Notes under the pieces: model-generated
Told to the model about the DNA's origin: nothing
Database searches by the model: none
What the model saw: the letters and a program-made list of their open reading frames with translations, nothing else
Position numbers and translations under genes: made by a program
Assembly: GCF_900095735.1 (NCBI RefSeq)
Contig: NZ_FNLO01000015.1
Span: 62,001-126,000 of the forward strand
Source: Chitinasiproducens palmae
Lineage (GTDB): Bacteria; Pseudomonadota; Gammaproteobacteria; Burkholderiales; Burkholderiaceae
Length of the DNA: 64,000 bases
Direction: 5' to 3'
Shown here: positions 19,691 to 28,796 of the stretch, piece by piece
Layout: every line of letters starts with the position of its first letter
Position numbering within the stretch: the stretch's first letter is position 1

Positions 19691-20766
19691 CGCAAGACTC
19701 CAGGCGTATCGAACATCGCGTCGCGTGGCTCGAATGCGTTGCGACCGGACGCGGCCGCGGACGCCGAATGCAGCGTGGGCGCCGGCATCGCGTCACCGTC
19801 TTGGAACGCGTCGTCGGTCCGTGGCATGGCCGCGTCGGAAGCGGCGCCGAACGGCGACGCGTGGTACTCGGTGTCGCGCGGTGCGCTGTGCGGGGACTGC
19901 GGCGGCAAGTCATGCGCGGAGCCCTCGGCACCGGCCGCCGCGAGCGCGTTCGGGGCACTCAGGCGCGCTGCCACCGCATGGATGGACAGCACCGTGGCCG
20001 ACGGCAGCTTGCTGCGTGCGATCACTGCGTCGGCCGCCTGCGCCTGGCCGTTGAGCAGTAGATACAGCACGAAATTGCTCATTACCTTGTGGTTGCCGGG
20101 CGCCAGTTCGGCCGCCTGTGCCACCGGGACACGGGCACCGGCTAGATCGCCTTGCAGCAGGAGCGCATAGCCGAGATCGTTGAGCAGCGACACATCCGTC
20201 GGGGCATGCGTCACCGCCTCGCGCAGCGCAGGCACCGCCAGATCGAAACGCCCTCGCGACGCCTCGACAAGGCCGATGCCGTTCAGTGCACGCGCGGCCG
20301 TGTCGCCGCGCTCCAGCGCGCGGTACACGGCCACCGCCGCGTCGCCCTGCCCTGTTGCGCGAAGCGCGTCGGCACGCAGCAACGCAATGTCGTCGGCTGC
20401 GCCATAGCGCTTCTGAAACGCATCGATGTGCGCGAGCGACGCGTAATACATGCGCTTGTCCTGCATCTTCCTGATCAGCGACAGATACAGGCCGCGATCG
20501 TCGGGCACCGCTTGCGCCTGCGACGCTTCGGCCGCCTGCTGGCGACGCAGCGCCTCGTCGCGGGCCACTTGCTCGACCGACGTGGCGCGGCTCGCGCAAC
20601 CACCCACGGCGCCGAGCCCGGCCATGGCGAGCCCGGCAATGGCGAGCCATGCCGGCAGCAGCATGACGCCAAGCGCGAGCCGGCCCGTCCGCCGCCGGCG
20701 CAACGCGACGGGGTCGGCTGAAGCCTGTCTCGACCGTCCTGCATGCACGCAATCTCTCACCATCAT
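19687..20766 (-). CDS. tadD: TadD-like TPR pilus lipoprotein
   Basis: A 359-residue protein. A hydrophobic segment ends in AVGGC, giving a lipobox with Cys57. Tetratricopeptide repeats follow at about 105-265 (ALNGIGLVEASRGRFDLAVPAL, LLNDLGYALLLQGDLAGA). The last 80 residues are low in complexity. TadD lipoproteins help assemble the outer membrane secretin. The start is the ATG that overlaps the tadC stop (ATGA); the open frame upstream to 22002 is antisense-like noise over tadC and tadB. Confidence 0.85.
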   Translation of the reverse strand: MMVRDCVHAGRSRQASADPVALRRRRTGRLALGVMLLPAWLAIAGLAMAGLGAVGGCASRATSVEQVARDEALRRQQAAEASQAQAVPDDRGLYLSLIRKMQDKRMYYASLAHIDAFQKRYGAADDIALLRADALRATGQGDAAVAVYRALERGDTAARALNGIGLVEASRGRFDLAVPALREAVTHAPTDVSLLNDLGYALLLQGDLAGARVPVAQAAELAPGNHKVMSNFVLYLLLNGQAQAADAVIARSKLPSATVLSIHAVAARLSAPNALAAAGAEGSAHDLPPQSPHSAPRDTEYHASPFGAASDAAMPRTDDAFQDGDAMPAPTLHSASAAASGRNAFEPRDAMFDTPGVLR

Positions 20767-21713
20767 CCCCCCAGCCTCGACAAGCCACGTATCACCGCCA
20801 GGAAGCCCGCGCCGCCGGTCACCACCAACAGAGCCGGCAGCAACGTCAACACCATTACGGCGGTCATCTTGACCGTCAGCTTGCCGGCGCGCGCCTTCAT
20901 CTCGAAACGCTGGCGCTCGCGCACGCGCTCGCCGAACTGGCGCAGCTGCTCCTGCACGCCACCGCCGAAGCGATCGAGCTGGACGATCAGCGAGGCTACC
21001 GCCGCCAGATCGTCGTTGCGGAACACCGTCGCGAAGCGCTGCAGTGCCTGTTGGCGCGCGCGGCCGCCACGATACTGCGTCGCTGCCAGCGCGATCTCGT
21101 AGGACAGCACCGGCAATGCGCCGTGCATCTCGTCCTCGATCAACTGCAGCGACTGATCGATGCCCAGGCCGACGCCTTGCAGCAACCTCAGCAGGTCGAC
21201 CAGCAGAGGCAGTTCGGTGTCGGCGCGACGCCGGCGCAGGCTGGCCTGCCGCAGCAGGAAGAACTTCGGCGCCATGTAACCGAGCGCGAAACCGAAGAAG
21301 ACGATCGCCCACCACCGCATCATCGAACCGCCGCCGAACAGGACCACGCCCAACAGCGGCAGGAGCACGGCAAGCCCTGCGCGGCTCAGAAAGAACAAGG
21401 CGCGACCGCGCGGATCGTCGTAGCCGCAGCGGTCGAGCAGTGCGCGATCGTCGTCGGCGACCAGTTGGCGCCCGAGACCGGATGCGGCGCCGCGTGAACC
21501 GACCTCGACGACACGCTGACGCCAGTCGGCCGCGGGCGACGCGGCGGCGGCCGCTTCGCGCGCATGCAGCATGCGATCGAGCGCGCTGCGACGGCGCGAC
21601 TGCATGTGCAAGCGCGCCAGCACCGCAGCGCCGATCAGCAGGAAGGCGCTGGCCAATGCCAGGCAGGCAAGCGAGGCAAGCGTGGTTTCCGAGAAGGCCG
21701 ACAGCGCGCTCAT
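20763..21713 (-). CDS. tadC: TadC-like inner membrane platform protein
   Basis: A 316-residue protein of the GspF family. N-terminal membrane helix (ASLACLALASAFLLIGAAVL), a cytoplasmic loop, two central helices (about 120-165), the T2SSF core (DTELPLLVDLLRLLQGVGLGIDQSL) and a C-terminal helix. With TadB it forms the inner membrane platform that the CpaF motor acts on. ATGA overlaps on both sides. Confidence 0.9.
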   Translation of the reverse strand: MSALSAFSETTLASLACLALASAFLLIGAAVLARLHMQSRRRSALDRMLHAREAAAAASPAADWRQRVVEVGSRGAASGLGRQLVADDDRALLDRCGYDDPRGRALFFLSRAGLAVLLPLLGVVLFGGGSMMRWWAIVFFGFALGYMAPKFFLLRQASLRRRRADTELPLLVDLLRLLQGVGLGIDQSLQLIEDEMHGALPVLSYEIALAATQYRGGRARQQALQRFATVFRNDDLAAVASLIVQLDRFGGGVQEQLRQFGERVRERQRFEMKARAGKLTVKMTAVMVLTLLPALLVVTGGAGFLAVIRGLSRLGG

Positions 21714-22636
21714 AGGCTCCTCGCGAGGCGGTACAACAGGATGCACCCCACCGCTTGCAACGCCGCCGCGCCAACCAGCATGCGGGCGCCGGTGGGGTCC
21801 GCCCACATCGAGACGAACAGGCTGTTGTTGTAGAGCACCAGAAAGCCGCCGATGCCGAGCGGCAACAGTCCCAGAATCCACGCCGACAGCCGGGTCTCCG
21901 CGGACAGCGCGGCGAGTTCGTCTCGCGCCTGCTCGGCATCGCGCAGCAGGCCGGCAATGCGATCCAACACCTGGTCGCTGCGGCCGCCGAAACGGACGGC
22001 AATGCCGAGCACCGCGCCGATCACGTAGAGCGGTTCGATGCCGTGGTGCCGCGCGGTCTGCTTGACCGCGACATCGAGATCGATGCCCGCCTGGCTCAGG
22101 CGAGCGGCGCGCGCGAGCATCTCGCCGAGCGGCGCATCGGTATTCGGCGCGATCTGTTGAAACGCGGACGGCAGGCTGGTGCCGATCGTCATCTGCCGGA
22201 CCAGGGCATCGAGAAACGTCGGCAGCTGACGGATCGTGCGCGCCTCGCGACGCGCAGCCAGCAGCCACAGCCAGAAACGCCCGCCCACCGCGCAGAGCAC
22301 GGCCACCACCGCGGCAGCCAGCGAACCCAACCACAGCATCGCGAGCACCACGGCGGCCATCGCCACGAGCACGCTCCACAGCAAACGGCGCGAATCGGCC
22401 GCGATGCCCGCACGCAGCAGCCAGCCGCCGACCATCGGCAAGCGATCGATGTCCTCCGCCAGGCGCTGCGCCGGCGCCCGCCGCGCCGGCGGTGCACCGG
22501 GCGCGAGCCGCTGCTCGACGAACGCGAGCCGTGCCGCGGCGCGCGCGGCGGCGTTGCGTTGCGCGAGCAGGACCAGCGCCGACGCGAGCAGGATCACGGC
22601 GGCGGCGGCGCAGGCGAGGGACAGCGCGTTCATCAT
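21710..22636 (-). CDS. tadB: TadB-like inner membrane platform protein
   Basis: A 308-residue GspF-family protein, partner of TadC. The T2SSF core is clear (RQLPTFLDALVRQMTIGTSLPSAFQQIA), and there are four or five membrane helices, including an N-terminal one and a pair at about 90-130. The start is the first of two adjacent ATGs, overlapping the cpaF stop by 4 bases. Confidence 0.9.
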   Translation of the reverse strand: MMNALSLACAAAAVILLASALVLLAQRNAAARAAARLAFVEQRLAPGAPPARRAPAQRLAEDIDRLPMVGGWLLRAGIAADSRRLLWSVLVAMAAVVLAMLWLGSLAAAVVAVLCAVGGRFWLWLLAARREARTIRQLPTFLDALVRQMTIGTSLPSAFQQIAPNTDAPLGEMLARAARLSQAGIDLDVAVKQTARHHGIEPLYVIGAVLGIAVRFGGRSDQVLDRIAGLLRDAEQARDELAALSAETRLSAWILGLLPLGIGGFLVLYNNSLFVSMWADPTGARMLVGAAALQAVGCILLYRLARSL

Positions 22637-23991
22637 CGCCTCCCGAACCAACCGCCGCGGCCCGCGCCATCGTCCGGCGCGAGCGAGCGCGGCGCGTTCG
22701 GCAGCAGTTGCTCGCGCTGCCGCGCGAGCTTCGGCGTGTGCGGCGCTATGCCGAGCGACGTCCACCACTCGCTCTCCTGTCCATCCGGCGCGACGCCGCT
22801 GTCGTAGCGATACAGCTCCTGCGTGGTCACGATGTTGTCGCCGAAGCCGGTCACTTCAGTGACGGAGACGATGCGACGCTTGCCGTTCGGCAGGCGCGCG
22901 ATCTGCAGGATGAAGTCGAGCGCGCTCGCGATCTGCCGGCGCAGGCTGCCTTCGCTGCCGTTGAAGCCCGCGAAGCCGGCCAGCATCTCGATACGGTACA
23001 GACACTCGCGCGGTGAATTCGCGTGAATGGTGCCCATCGAACCGTCGTGGCCAGTGTTCATCGCCTGCAACATTTCCAGCACCTCGGCGCCGCGCACTTC
23101 GCCGACGATGATCCGGTCCGGTCGCATCCGCAGGCTGTTGCGCAGCAGGTCGCGGATCGACACCGCGCCGCTGCCCTCGAAGCTGCCGTGGCGGCCCTCG
23201 AGCCGCACCACGTGCGGATGGTTGAGCGACAGTTCGGCCGTGTCTTCCACCGTCACCACGCGTTCGGCGGGATCGATGAAGGCGGCCAGCGCATTGAGCA
23301 GCGACGTCTTTCCCGAACTGGTGCCGCCGGACACCAGGATGTTGCAGTGTCCTTTCACGGCGGCTTCGAGCAGTCGGCGGATCGCCTCGTCGAAGGTGCC
23401 AAGACGCGTCAGATCGTCTGGCGTCAGCGGCTGCTGGCGAAACTTTCGTATCGACACCATCGGCCCGTCGACCGCGAGCGGCTCGATCACCACGTTCAGC
23501 CGCCCACCGCCCGGCAGACGCGCGTCGACCATCGGATTCGATTCATCGACGCGCCGCCCGAGCGGCGCCAGCACCCGGCGCACGATGCGCAACACGTGCT
23601 GGTTGTCGGCAAAGCGGATCGCCTCGCGGCGCAACAGGCCGTGGCGCGAAACGAAGACCTGCTCGTGTCCGTTGATCAGGATGTCCTCGACGCTCGGATC
23701 CTGCAGCAGGTCTTCCAGCGGGCCCAGTCCGACCAGTTCCTTGGTCAACTCGGCGGCCACCACGCGCAGCTCGGTTTCGTTGACCGGCACGCGCCGCAAG
23801 CGGGCGCAGGCCTCGACCTCCAGATCGACGAACTGTTCGATCGCGCGCCGCGACCAACGTCCGAACTCGGTGCCGAGTTCCTCGATGCGGCCGAGCAGAT
23901 GCGCATGCATCTGCGAACGGATCGCGACGAAGCGCTCCGAGTGGATGAAGTCGGCTGGTTGCTCGTCGGCAAAATCGATCTGGTTGGCCAT
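22633..23991 (-). CDS. cpaF: CpaF/TadA pilus assembly ATPase
   Basis: A 452-residue secretion ATPase that powers Flp pilus extension. Walker A is GGTSSGKTS, the Asp-box and Walker B lie in RMRPDRIIVGEVRG, and the His-box is GHDGSMGTIHAN; all are intact. The N-terminal part (LGPLEDLLQDPSVEDILINGHEQV) is typical of CpaF. It lies 8 bases after cpaE and overlaps tadB by 4 bases. Confidence 0.95.
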   Translation of the reverse strand: MANQIDFADEQPADFIHSERFVAIRSQMHAHLLGRIEELGTEFGRWSRRAIEQFVDLEVEACARLRRVPVNETELRVVAAELTKELVGLGPLEDLLQDPSVEDILINGHEQVFVSRHGLLRREAIRFADNQHVLRIVRRVLAPLGRRVDESNPMVDARLPGGGRLNVVIEPLAVDGPMVSIRKFRQQPLTPDDLTRLGTFDEAIRRLLEAAVKGHCNILVSGGTSSGKTSLLNALAAFIDPAERVVTVEDTAELSLNHPHVVRLEGRHGSFEGSGAVSIRDLLRNSLRMRPDRIIVGEVRGAEVLEMLQAMNTGHDGSMGTIHANSPRECLYRIEMLAGFAGFNGSEGSLRRQIASALDFILQIARLPNGKRRIVSVTEVTGFGDNIVTTQELYRYDSGVAPDGQESEWWTSLGIAPHTPKLARQREQLLPNAPRSLAPDDGAGRGGWFGRR

Positions 23992-23999
23992 CGGCTCTC

Positions 24000-25283
24000 T
24001 CAGAAAAATCGCTCGCGCCACTGGCGCAGCCAGTGCAACGGCGGCCGCGCGGGCGGCACCCCGGTGCCGGCGGCGTCCTGCACGCCGTGGTGCCCGGCAG
24101 CAGGCTCGCGGCGCAACGCGGTGTCGACCAGCCGAGCGAGCGATCTCACATACCGATCGCGCGGCCGCAGCGCGAGCAGCTTGCCGACCGACGCGGCCGC
24201 AGCCAGCGCGACGCGGTGCTCGGGCAGCGTGCCGGCGAGCGGCAGCGAGAAACGCGCCGCGAGCTGATCGGCCGCCAGACCGCAACGCGGATCGTGACGG
24301 TTGACGACCAGTTGCAGCGCACTGCGCGGCACGCCACGGGCGTCGTAGTCGTCGAGCAGCGTCTTGAGCGACACCACGGCGGCCACGCCTTGCTCGGCGA
24401 GCACGAACGCGCTGTCGGCGCGCTTGAGCAGCGACGCGCCGAGGTCCGGGTTGCCAAGCCCGCCCAGGTCGATCACCAGCACGTCGAAATAGCTGCGCAG
24501 GCGCTCGACCAGCGCCAGCGCGTCGGCCTGCTGAACTGCACGCATGCGCGCCAGCTCCTGCGGCAAGGACAACACGCTGAGACCGTGTGGAGACTCGGGC
24601 AAGGCGGTCTTCACCAGCGTCTCGTCGAGCCGGCTCAGACTGTGCACCGCGTCCGCCAGATCGAAGCCACCGCTCGTGTTCGTGTAGAGCAGACCGTCCC
24701 CTACCGGCATGCCGAGGTCGAGCAGCGCGACGCGCCTGAGCTTCGCCGTCGCACGCTGCGCATCGCCGCTGCGCGCCAACGCGGCGAAATGGGCGGCGAA
24801 CGTCGACGCGCCGACACCGGCGCGCGCGCTGGTCACCGTCACGACCGTCGCCTTGGCGGCGTCGTTCCGGTTCAGGAGCCGCTTGACGACCGCGCGCACG
24901 GTCTCGTCCGGTTCGTCCAGGTCGACGAAGTCGACCACGCCCGCGCGCATTGCGGCCAGCATCGTGGCGCTGTCGGTGGCGCTGCCGACACCCACCAGCA
25001 ATGCACCGTCCGCGCAGCCACGCACCACCGAGGTCGCCGCCATCGGGTCGAGCAGGCGACCACGCGGGCCCGGGGCCGGCTTGAAGTCGATGAATGCGAG
25101 CGTCGGCCGCAGCGTCGATGCGCAGCGCGCGAAGCATGCGGCGTCGCCGGTCTGGTGCTGGACGTCGGCAATGCCGCCGAGGCATTCAGCCAGGCGCCGG
25201 GCCCGCTCGGCGGATTGGCTGAAGAAGACCAGCGTGGCTGGCGCTTGGCGGGTATCGGACGATTGGGACGGTAGCGCATTCAT
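24000..25283 (-). CDS. cpaE: CpaE/TadZ-like pilus localisation ATPase homologue
   Basis: A 427-residue protein with a receiver-like N-terminal domain (about 18-140) and a ParA/MinD-type domain. The deviant Walker A reads TSARAGVGAST where most CpaE proteins have KGGVGAST, so the signature Lys is Arg here and the second Lys is Ala. ATP hydrolysis may be weak or absent. The DLGGLGNPD stretch corresponds to Walker B. CpaE/TadZ places the pilus machine at the cell pole. The ATG at 25283 is 6 bases after the secretin stop. Confidence 0.87.
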   Translation of the reverse strand: MNALPSQSSDTRQAPATLVFFSQSAERARRLAECLGGIADVQHQTGDAACFARCASTLRPTLAFIDFKPAPGPRGRLLDPMAATSVVRGCADGALLVGVGSATDSATMLAAMRAGVVDFVDLDEPDETVRAVVKRLLNRNDAAKATVVTVTSARAGVGASTFAAHFAALARSGDAQRATAKLRRVALLDLGMPVGDGLLYTNTSGGFDLADAVHSLSRLDETLVKTALPESPHGLSVLSLPQELARMRAVQQADALALVERLRSYFDVLVIDLGGLGNPDLGASLLKRADSAFVLAEQGVAAVVSLKTLLDDYDARGVPRSALQLVVNRHDPRCGLAADQLAARFSLPLAGTLPEHRVALAAAASVGKLLALRPRDRYVRSLARLVDTALRREPAAGHHGVQDAAGTGVPPARPPLHWLRQWRERFF

Positions 25284-25288
25284 GGCGA

Positions 25289-26710
25289 TCAGCGGCTGAA
25301 GCCGGGCAATTCGTTGTCGGCCGTCGCGCCGCCGAGATAGCTGCCCCATACCGGCTGGTCCGCCGCGTCGCGCGCCTGGCCCGGCAGCGCCAGCGCGACG
25401 CCGCGCGCGATCGGGCGTACGAGGTGCGGCGTCACCACGATCACCAGTTCCTTGTCGTCCTGCTGATAGCTCAGCCGCTTGAAGAACGTGCCGATGATCG
25501 GCAAGTCGCCCAGCAGCGGCACCTTGTCGAGGCTGGACGTGGTGGTGCGAGACACGAGGCCGCCGATCACGAAGCTCTCGCCGTCGCCAAGTTCCACCGT
25601 CGTATCCGCGCGCCGCGTGGTGATCGCCGGGACCGCCACGCCGTTGAGCACCAGCGCGCGATTGAAATCGAGATCGCTCGCTTCGGGCGCAACCTTCAAC
25701 GCGATGCGCGTGGGACCCAGCACCGTAGGCGTCACCGTCAATCCGACGCCGAACGATTTGTACGTGATCGTCGTGGTGCCCAGCCCGCCCGCTTCCGGAA
25801 TCGGCAATTCGCCGCCGGCAAGGAAGCTCGCCGACTGACCGGACAATGCCACCAACGACGGCTCCGCGAGCACCCGCGCCATGCCGTTCGATTCGAGCAG
25901 GCTCAGGTTGCCGAACAGCCCGTTGCCGAACGGGCCGGCGACCAGGTTGAAGGCGCTGGACATCCCGGTGCCCACCGTGTCGCCAAAGGACAGACCGGTG
26001 CCTGCCGCATAGCTGGCGACACCGTTCGGATTGAAAACACCGAACCCGAAGCCGTTGGCCCGGCTGGTGAACAGATTGAAGCCAGCCTCCTTGAGCACCC
26101 GCCGGCTGAACTCGACCACCTTCACGTCGACTTGCACGACGCCGGAGGGCGTCACCACTGACCGATCGACGACGCGGGCCGCGGAGCGTGCCGCGACCGC
26201 AACGGCCGCTTCGTGATCGAGCGACGAACCGGCCTGCCCCGACAGCAGCGCCGTGTCGCCGTAGACCTCGAGCCGAGGGCCGGACGCGGGCAGCAGCGCA
26301 TCGGCCAGCGCGCTGCGGACGCGAACGGTCTGCCGCGTCTCACGCTGGCCGTTGCGCCAGACGGACAGTGTCGTGGTCCCGGGCTTCTTTGCGATCACCA
26401 GCAAGCCGCCGCGCACGGGCACCACATCCGCCACATCGGGATCGCCGATCGCCACCCGTTCGAGATCCGGCGCCGGCACCATGCGCTGTTCGTCGACCGA
26501 CAGTGCGAGCGAGCGTGCGAGGGACCCGCGATCGAGCAGTGCGGGCGGCAGGGGCGGCACCTGGGCCACGGCAGGCAATGCGCCAGCGGTCGCCCCGCAC
26601 AGAACGATGCCGCGCCAGAGCCAGGCCGCCTTCGCAACGCGTGGCGGCAGGCAGGACAGGACGTGCCGCGCGACTTGGCACAAGGCATAGACGCCCAAGG
26701 TATGTCTCAT
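25289..26710 (-). CDS. cpaC: CpaC/RcpA outer membrane secretin of the Tad pilus
   Basis: A 473-residue secretin. Signal peptide to about residue 49 (ALPAVAQ), then a pilus-associated N-domain (LERVAIGDPDVADVVPV; GGLLVIAKKPGTTTLSVW), a BON-like part and the C-terminal secretin homology domain (LAEPSLVALSGQSASFLAGGE, FVIGGLVSRTTTSSLDKVPLLGDLPIIG). It forms the outer membrane pore for the pilus. Overlaps cpaB by 4 bases. Confidence 0.93.
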   Translation of the reverse strand: MRHTLGVYALCQVARHVLSCLPPRVAKAAWLWRGIVLCGATAGALPAVAQVPPLPPALLDRGSLARSLALSVDEQRMVPAPDLERVAIGDPDVADVVPVRGGLLVIAKKPGTTTLSVWRNGQRETRQTVRVRSALADALLPASGPRLEVYGDTALLSGQAGSSLDHEAAVAVAARSAARVVDRSVVTPSGVVQVDVKVVEFSRRVLKEAGFNLFTSRANGFGFGVFNPNGVASYAAGTGLSFGDTVGTGMSSAFNLVAGPFGNGLFGNLSLLESNGMARVLAEPSLVALSGQSASFLAGGELPIPEAGGLGTTTITYKSFGVGLTVTPTVLGPTRIALKVAPEASDLDFNRALVLNGVAVPAITTRRADTTVELGDGESFVIGGLVSRTTTSSLDKVPLLGDLPIIGTFFKRLSYQQDDKELVIVVTPHLVRPIARGVALALPGQARDAADQPVWGSYLGGATADNELPGFSR

Positions 26711-27699
26711 TGCACAACCGCCTGGCGCGACACGCTTGTCCCGCGTATGACTTCGACGTAACCCGTGCGCGCGGCGACCGCGCGCGGTCTGGCGCTGCGC
26801 CGCACCGGCACCGCGGCGCCCAGTGCGCCGGCCAGCCCGTTGGAATCCAGGCCGGCGAACGCCCGGTTCTCCGGCGCCGCCAGCGTCGCGCGCTCGGCGG
26901 CGGAAAGATCGGCACGGACGGGCAGTGCAGCGGCCGGCGCCACGAAGAGGGCCGGCTCCGGTACGCCGTCGTCGCGCGGATCGCGCAGCGCGAACACCAG
27001 CTTGCCGGTCTGCATCGCAAGCAGCAGGCGGTTGACGTCGGCGACGGGCACCGCGAGCACCGCCGTACGCGCAGCGCCTCGTACGTCGCTTCGTACGTCG
27101 CCTCGTAGGTCGTTTTGGGTTTCGCGTTGCAACGCGTTGGGGTTGATCTGCCCGGCCGTGCCGAGTGCCCGGCTGCCGTAGCTCAGCACGCGTATCCGTG
27201 CCAATAGCAGGCGCGCTTGCGTGCGCTCGGCCTCGTCGGCACGCACGGCATTGCGGCCGTGCAGGGTGAAGAAAATGTCGACCGTATCGCCCGGTGCAAT
27301 GGCATGCCCCACGCCGACCGTTGCGTCGACAGGCACCGCAATGGCGCGCTCGCCGGCCGCCAAAAGCGACGGCAGGGCCGCCTCCAGGCCGGCGTCGGTC
27401 AACGGCATGCCTGCGGCAACCGGGCTGCGCGGCGTTCGCCCCACCAATGCGGCGATGCTCGCGTAGCTGCCTTCCGGCTTGGCGGACATGTCGATACGGC
27501 GCAGTTGCTCGGCTTTCAGCGGCACGCCGGCCGGTAGCGACCGCGCAGCCACGACGACCGCGAACACGGGCGAAGCCGGGCTGGCCGAGGCGACTGGCAC
27601 CGGCGTCGGTTGCCGCCGCCCCACGACAAAGGCGAGCACCGCAAGCACCAGCGCGACGAAGATGAGCAGCGCGGCGACGATACGAACGCCCGCGTTCAT
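26707..27699 (-). CDS. cpaB: CpaB/RcpC Tad pilus assembly protein
   Basis: A 330-residue protein with an N-terminal membrane helix (IVAALLIFVALVLAVLAFVVG) and a SAF domain (AARSLPAGVPLKAEQLRRID), then the RcpC domain (RAIAVPVDATVGVGHAIAPGDTVDIFFTL). It is thought to bind peptidoglycan or guide the secretin. A 12-bp repeat at 27079-27114 encodes a short Asp/Arg-rich insertion (RGDVRSDVRG). The gene is separated from cpaA by 280 bases that hold an 11-bp tandem repeat. Confidence 0.9.
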   Translation of the reverse strand: MNAGVRIVAALLIFVALVLAVLAFVVGRRQPTPVPVASASPASPVFAVVVAARSLPAGVPLKAEQLRRIDMSAKPEGSYASIAALVGRTPRSPVAAGMPLTDAGLEAALPSLLAAGERAIAVPVDATVGVGHAIAPGDTVDIFFTLHGRNAVRADEAERTQARLLLARIRVLSYGSRALGTAGQINPNALQRETQNDLRGDVRSDVRGAARTAVLAVPVADVNRLLLAMQTGKLVFALRDPRDDGVPEPALFVAPAAALPVRADLSAAERATLAAPENRAFAGLDSNGLAGALGAAVPVRRSARPRAVAARTGYVEVIRGTSVSRQAVVQ

Positions 27700-27860
27700 T
27701 GCGGTGTCTCCACCTGCGGCGTCAGCCAGCCAAATCCGCGCTTCGGCAAGTGACGGTCGTTGCGATGCAGCTTGTCCCGGATGGACCGATTCGCTTCAAG
27801 CATGTGTTTCCCCGTCCGACATCGACGCACGCTTCGGTTGTGTCGCCGACGCGTCGACCG

Positions 27861-27915
27861 CCTCGTTGCCGCCTCGTTGCCGCCTCGTTGCCGCCTCGTT
27901 GCCGCCTCGTTGCCG
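27861..27915. repeat. Five perfect 11-bp tandem repeats
   Basis: CCTCGTTGCCG is repeated five times without mismatch between cpaA and cpaB. The unit length is not a multiple of 3 and no gene covers it. Copy-number change could alter spacing or RNA folding inside the Tad operon. Confidence 0.95.
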
Positions 27916-27979
27916 CGCTCATCCTCCGGGCGGATGGGCGCGCCTTGCCAAGCCCTGTGTTGCACCTTCGAAACGACGC

Positions 27980-28477
27980 TCAGCTCGCGAGCGGGAGGTA
28001 TCGCACCGCGACGCAGGCGGCCAACGCCATATACGCCGCGTAAGGAATACCTTCCCGCCCCTGCCGGGCGGACTGCACCCGATGCCACCACTGCCGTTGG
28101 CCGAGACTGGCGCCCAGCCATCCCACCGTGCCGTATCGCGCACTGGCGTAATGCAGCAGTGCATGCGCACCGGCAGCCAGGTTGGCAAGCAGCCATGCCA
28201 CCAGCAGCGGCACCGGCCCGATCAGCAGGCCCAACAGCGCGGCGAACTTGACGTCCCCCGCGCCGAGCAGGCGAACCGCGTACAGCGGCAGCATCAAGGC
28301 CGCCGCCGCGCTGAATCCTGCCAGCGCCGCACCCCAGCCAGGCGGCACCCGCCCCAGCGACAACAGCACGCCTTGCGCAAGCGCCACGATCAGCACCAGC
28401 CGATTCGGTACACGCCGCGCAATCAGGTCATAGGCGACGAATGGGACGCATACGATCAGCAGCACCAGGGCATTCAT
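27980..28477 (-). CDS. cpaA: CpaA/TadV prepilin peptidase
   Basis: A 165-residue A24-family aspartic peptidase with about five membrane helices. The two catalytic aspartates are present: Asp17 in VPFVAYDLIARRVPN and Asp74 in GAGDVKF. It lacks the N-terminal methylase domain, as usual for Tad systems. It matures the Flp pilin and TadE-type pseudopilins. It lies 49 bases after flp. Confidence 0.92.
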   Translation of the reverse strand: MNALVLLIVCVPFVAYDLIARRVPNRLVLIVALAQGVLLSLGRVPPGWGAALAGFSAAAALMLPLYAVRLLGAGDVKFAALLGLLIGPVPLLVAWLLANLAAGAHALLHYASARYGTVGWLGASLGQRQWWHRVQSARQGREGIPYAAYMALAACVAVRYLPLAS

Positions 28478-28526
28478 GCGCGGCGGGCGATCGGCCAATG
28501 CATGCTGGCGAGCGACGGTGCCTCGG

Positions 28527-28745
28527 TCAGGTCTTGGGCACCTTTGCGGCGCCGTTGCCCAACGCCGTGCTGATGCCATCGAAAATGCTCGTGAGACTGG
28601 TGGAGATCGTGCCGAGCGCACCGATGATGGCCACCGATACGAAGCCCGCGATCAGCCCATATTCGATTGCGGTCGCACCGGTTTCATCGGCGATAAATCG
28701 GCCCACGGTCGAACGGAAGGTTTTAACGGAGAGTCTGCTTTGCAT
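28527..28745 (-). CDS. flp: Flp-type IVb major pilin
   Basis: A 72-residue prepilin. A basic leader ends in Gly23, followed by ATAIEYGLIAGFVSVAIIG: Glu5 and Tyr6 of the mature form are the Flp hallmark. The predicted mature pilin is 49 residues. The ATG at 28745 is preceded by AAGAGG at a good distance; the open frame to 28841 is not needed. First gene of the Tad operon. Confidence 0.95.
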   Translation of the reverse strand: MQSRLSVKTFRSTVGRFIADETGATAIEYGLIAGFVSVAIIGALGTISTSLTSIFDGISTALGNGAAKVPKT

Positions 28746-28780
28746 GCCATACCTCTTAATGTTGAGACGCACTGCTGTTA

Positions 28781-28796
28781 TGCCGCAGCGCCACCA
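28781..28796 (-). promoter_or_regulatory. Weak candidate sigma-54 promoter of flp
   Basis: On the minus strand TGGTGGCGCTGCGGCA has the GG and GC pairs at the 10-base spacing of -24/-12 elements, 36 bases before the flp ATG. Other positions fit the consensus poorly. The altered GAFTGA loop in the operon's regulator argues against sigma-54 use. Confidence 0.25.

Noticed and set aside
20770-22002. Upstream extension of the tadD frame across tadC and tadB
   Set aside because: The extension is on the same strand but in another frame of tadC/tadB. The ATG overlapping the tadC stop gives a normal lipoprotein start.
27861-27915. CRISPR array
   Set aside because: The units are only 11 bp and touch each other with no spacers; the same holds for the other arrays. 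No cas genes are present.
27700-28196. An additional Tad gene (such as rcpB) between cpaA and cpaB
   Set aside because: The open frames there are made of translated repeat units or lie antisense or out of frame to cpaA; none has a lipobox or an RcpB-like pattern.
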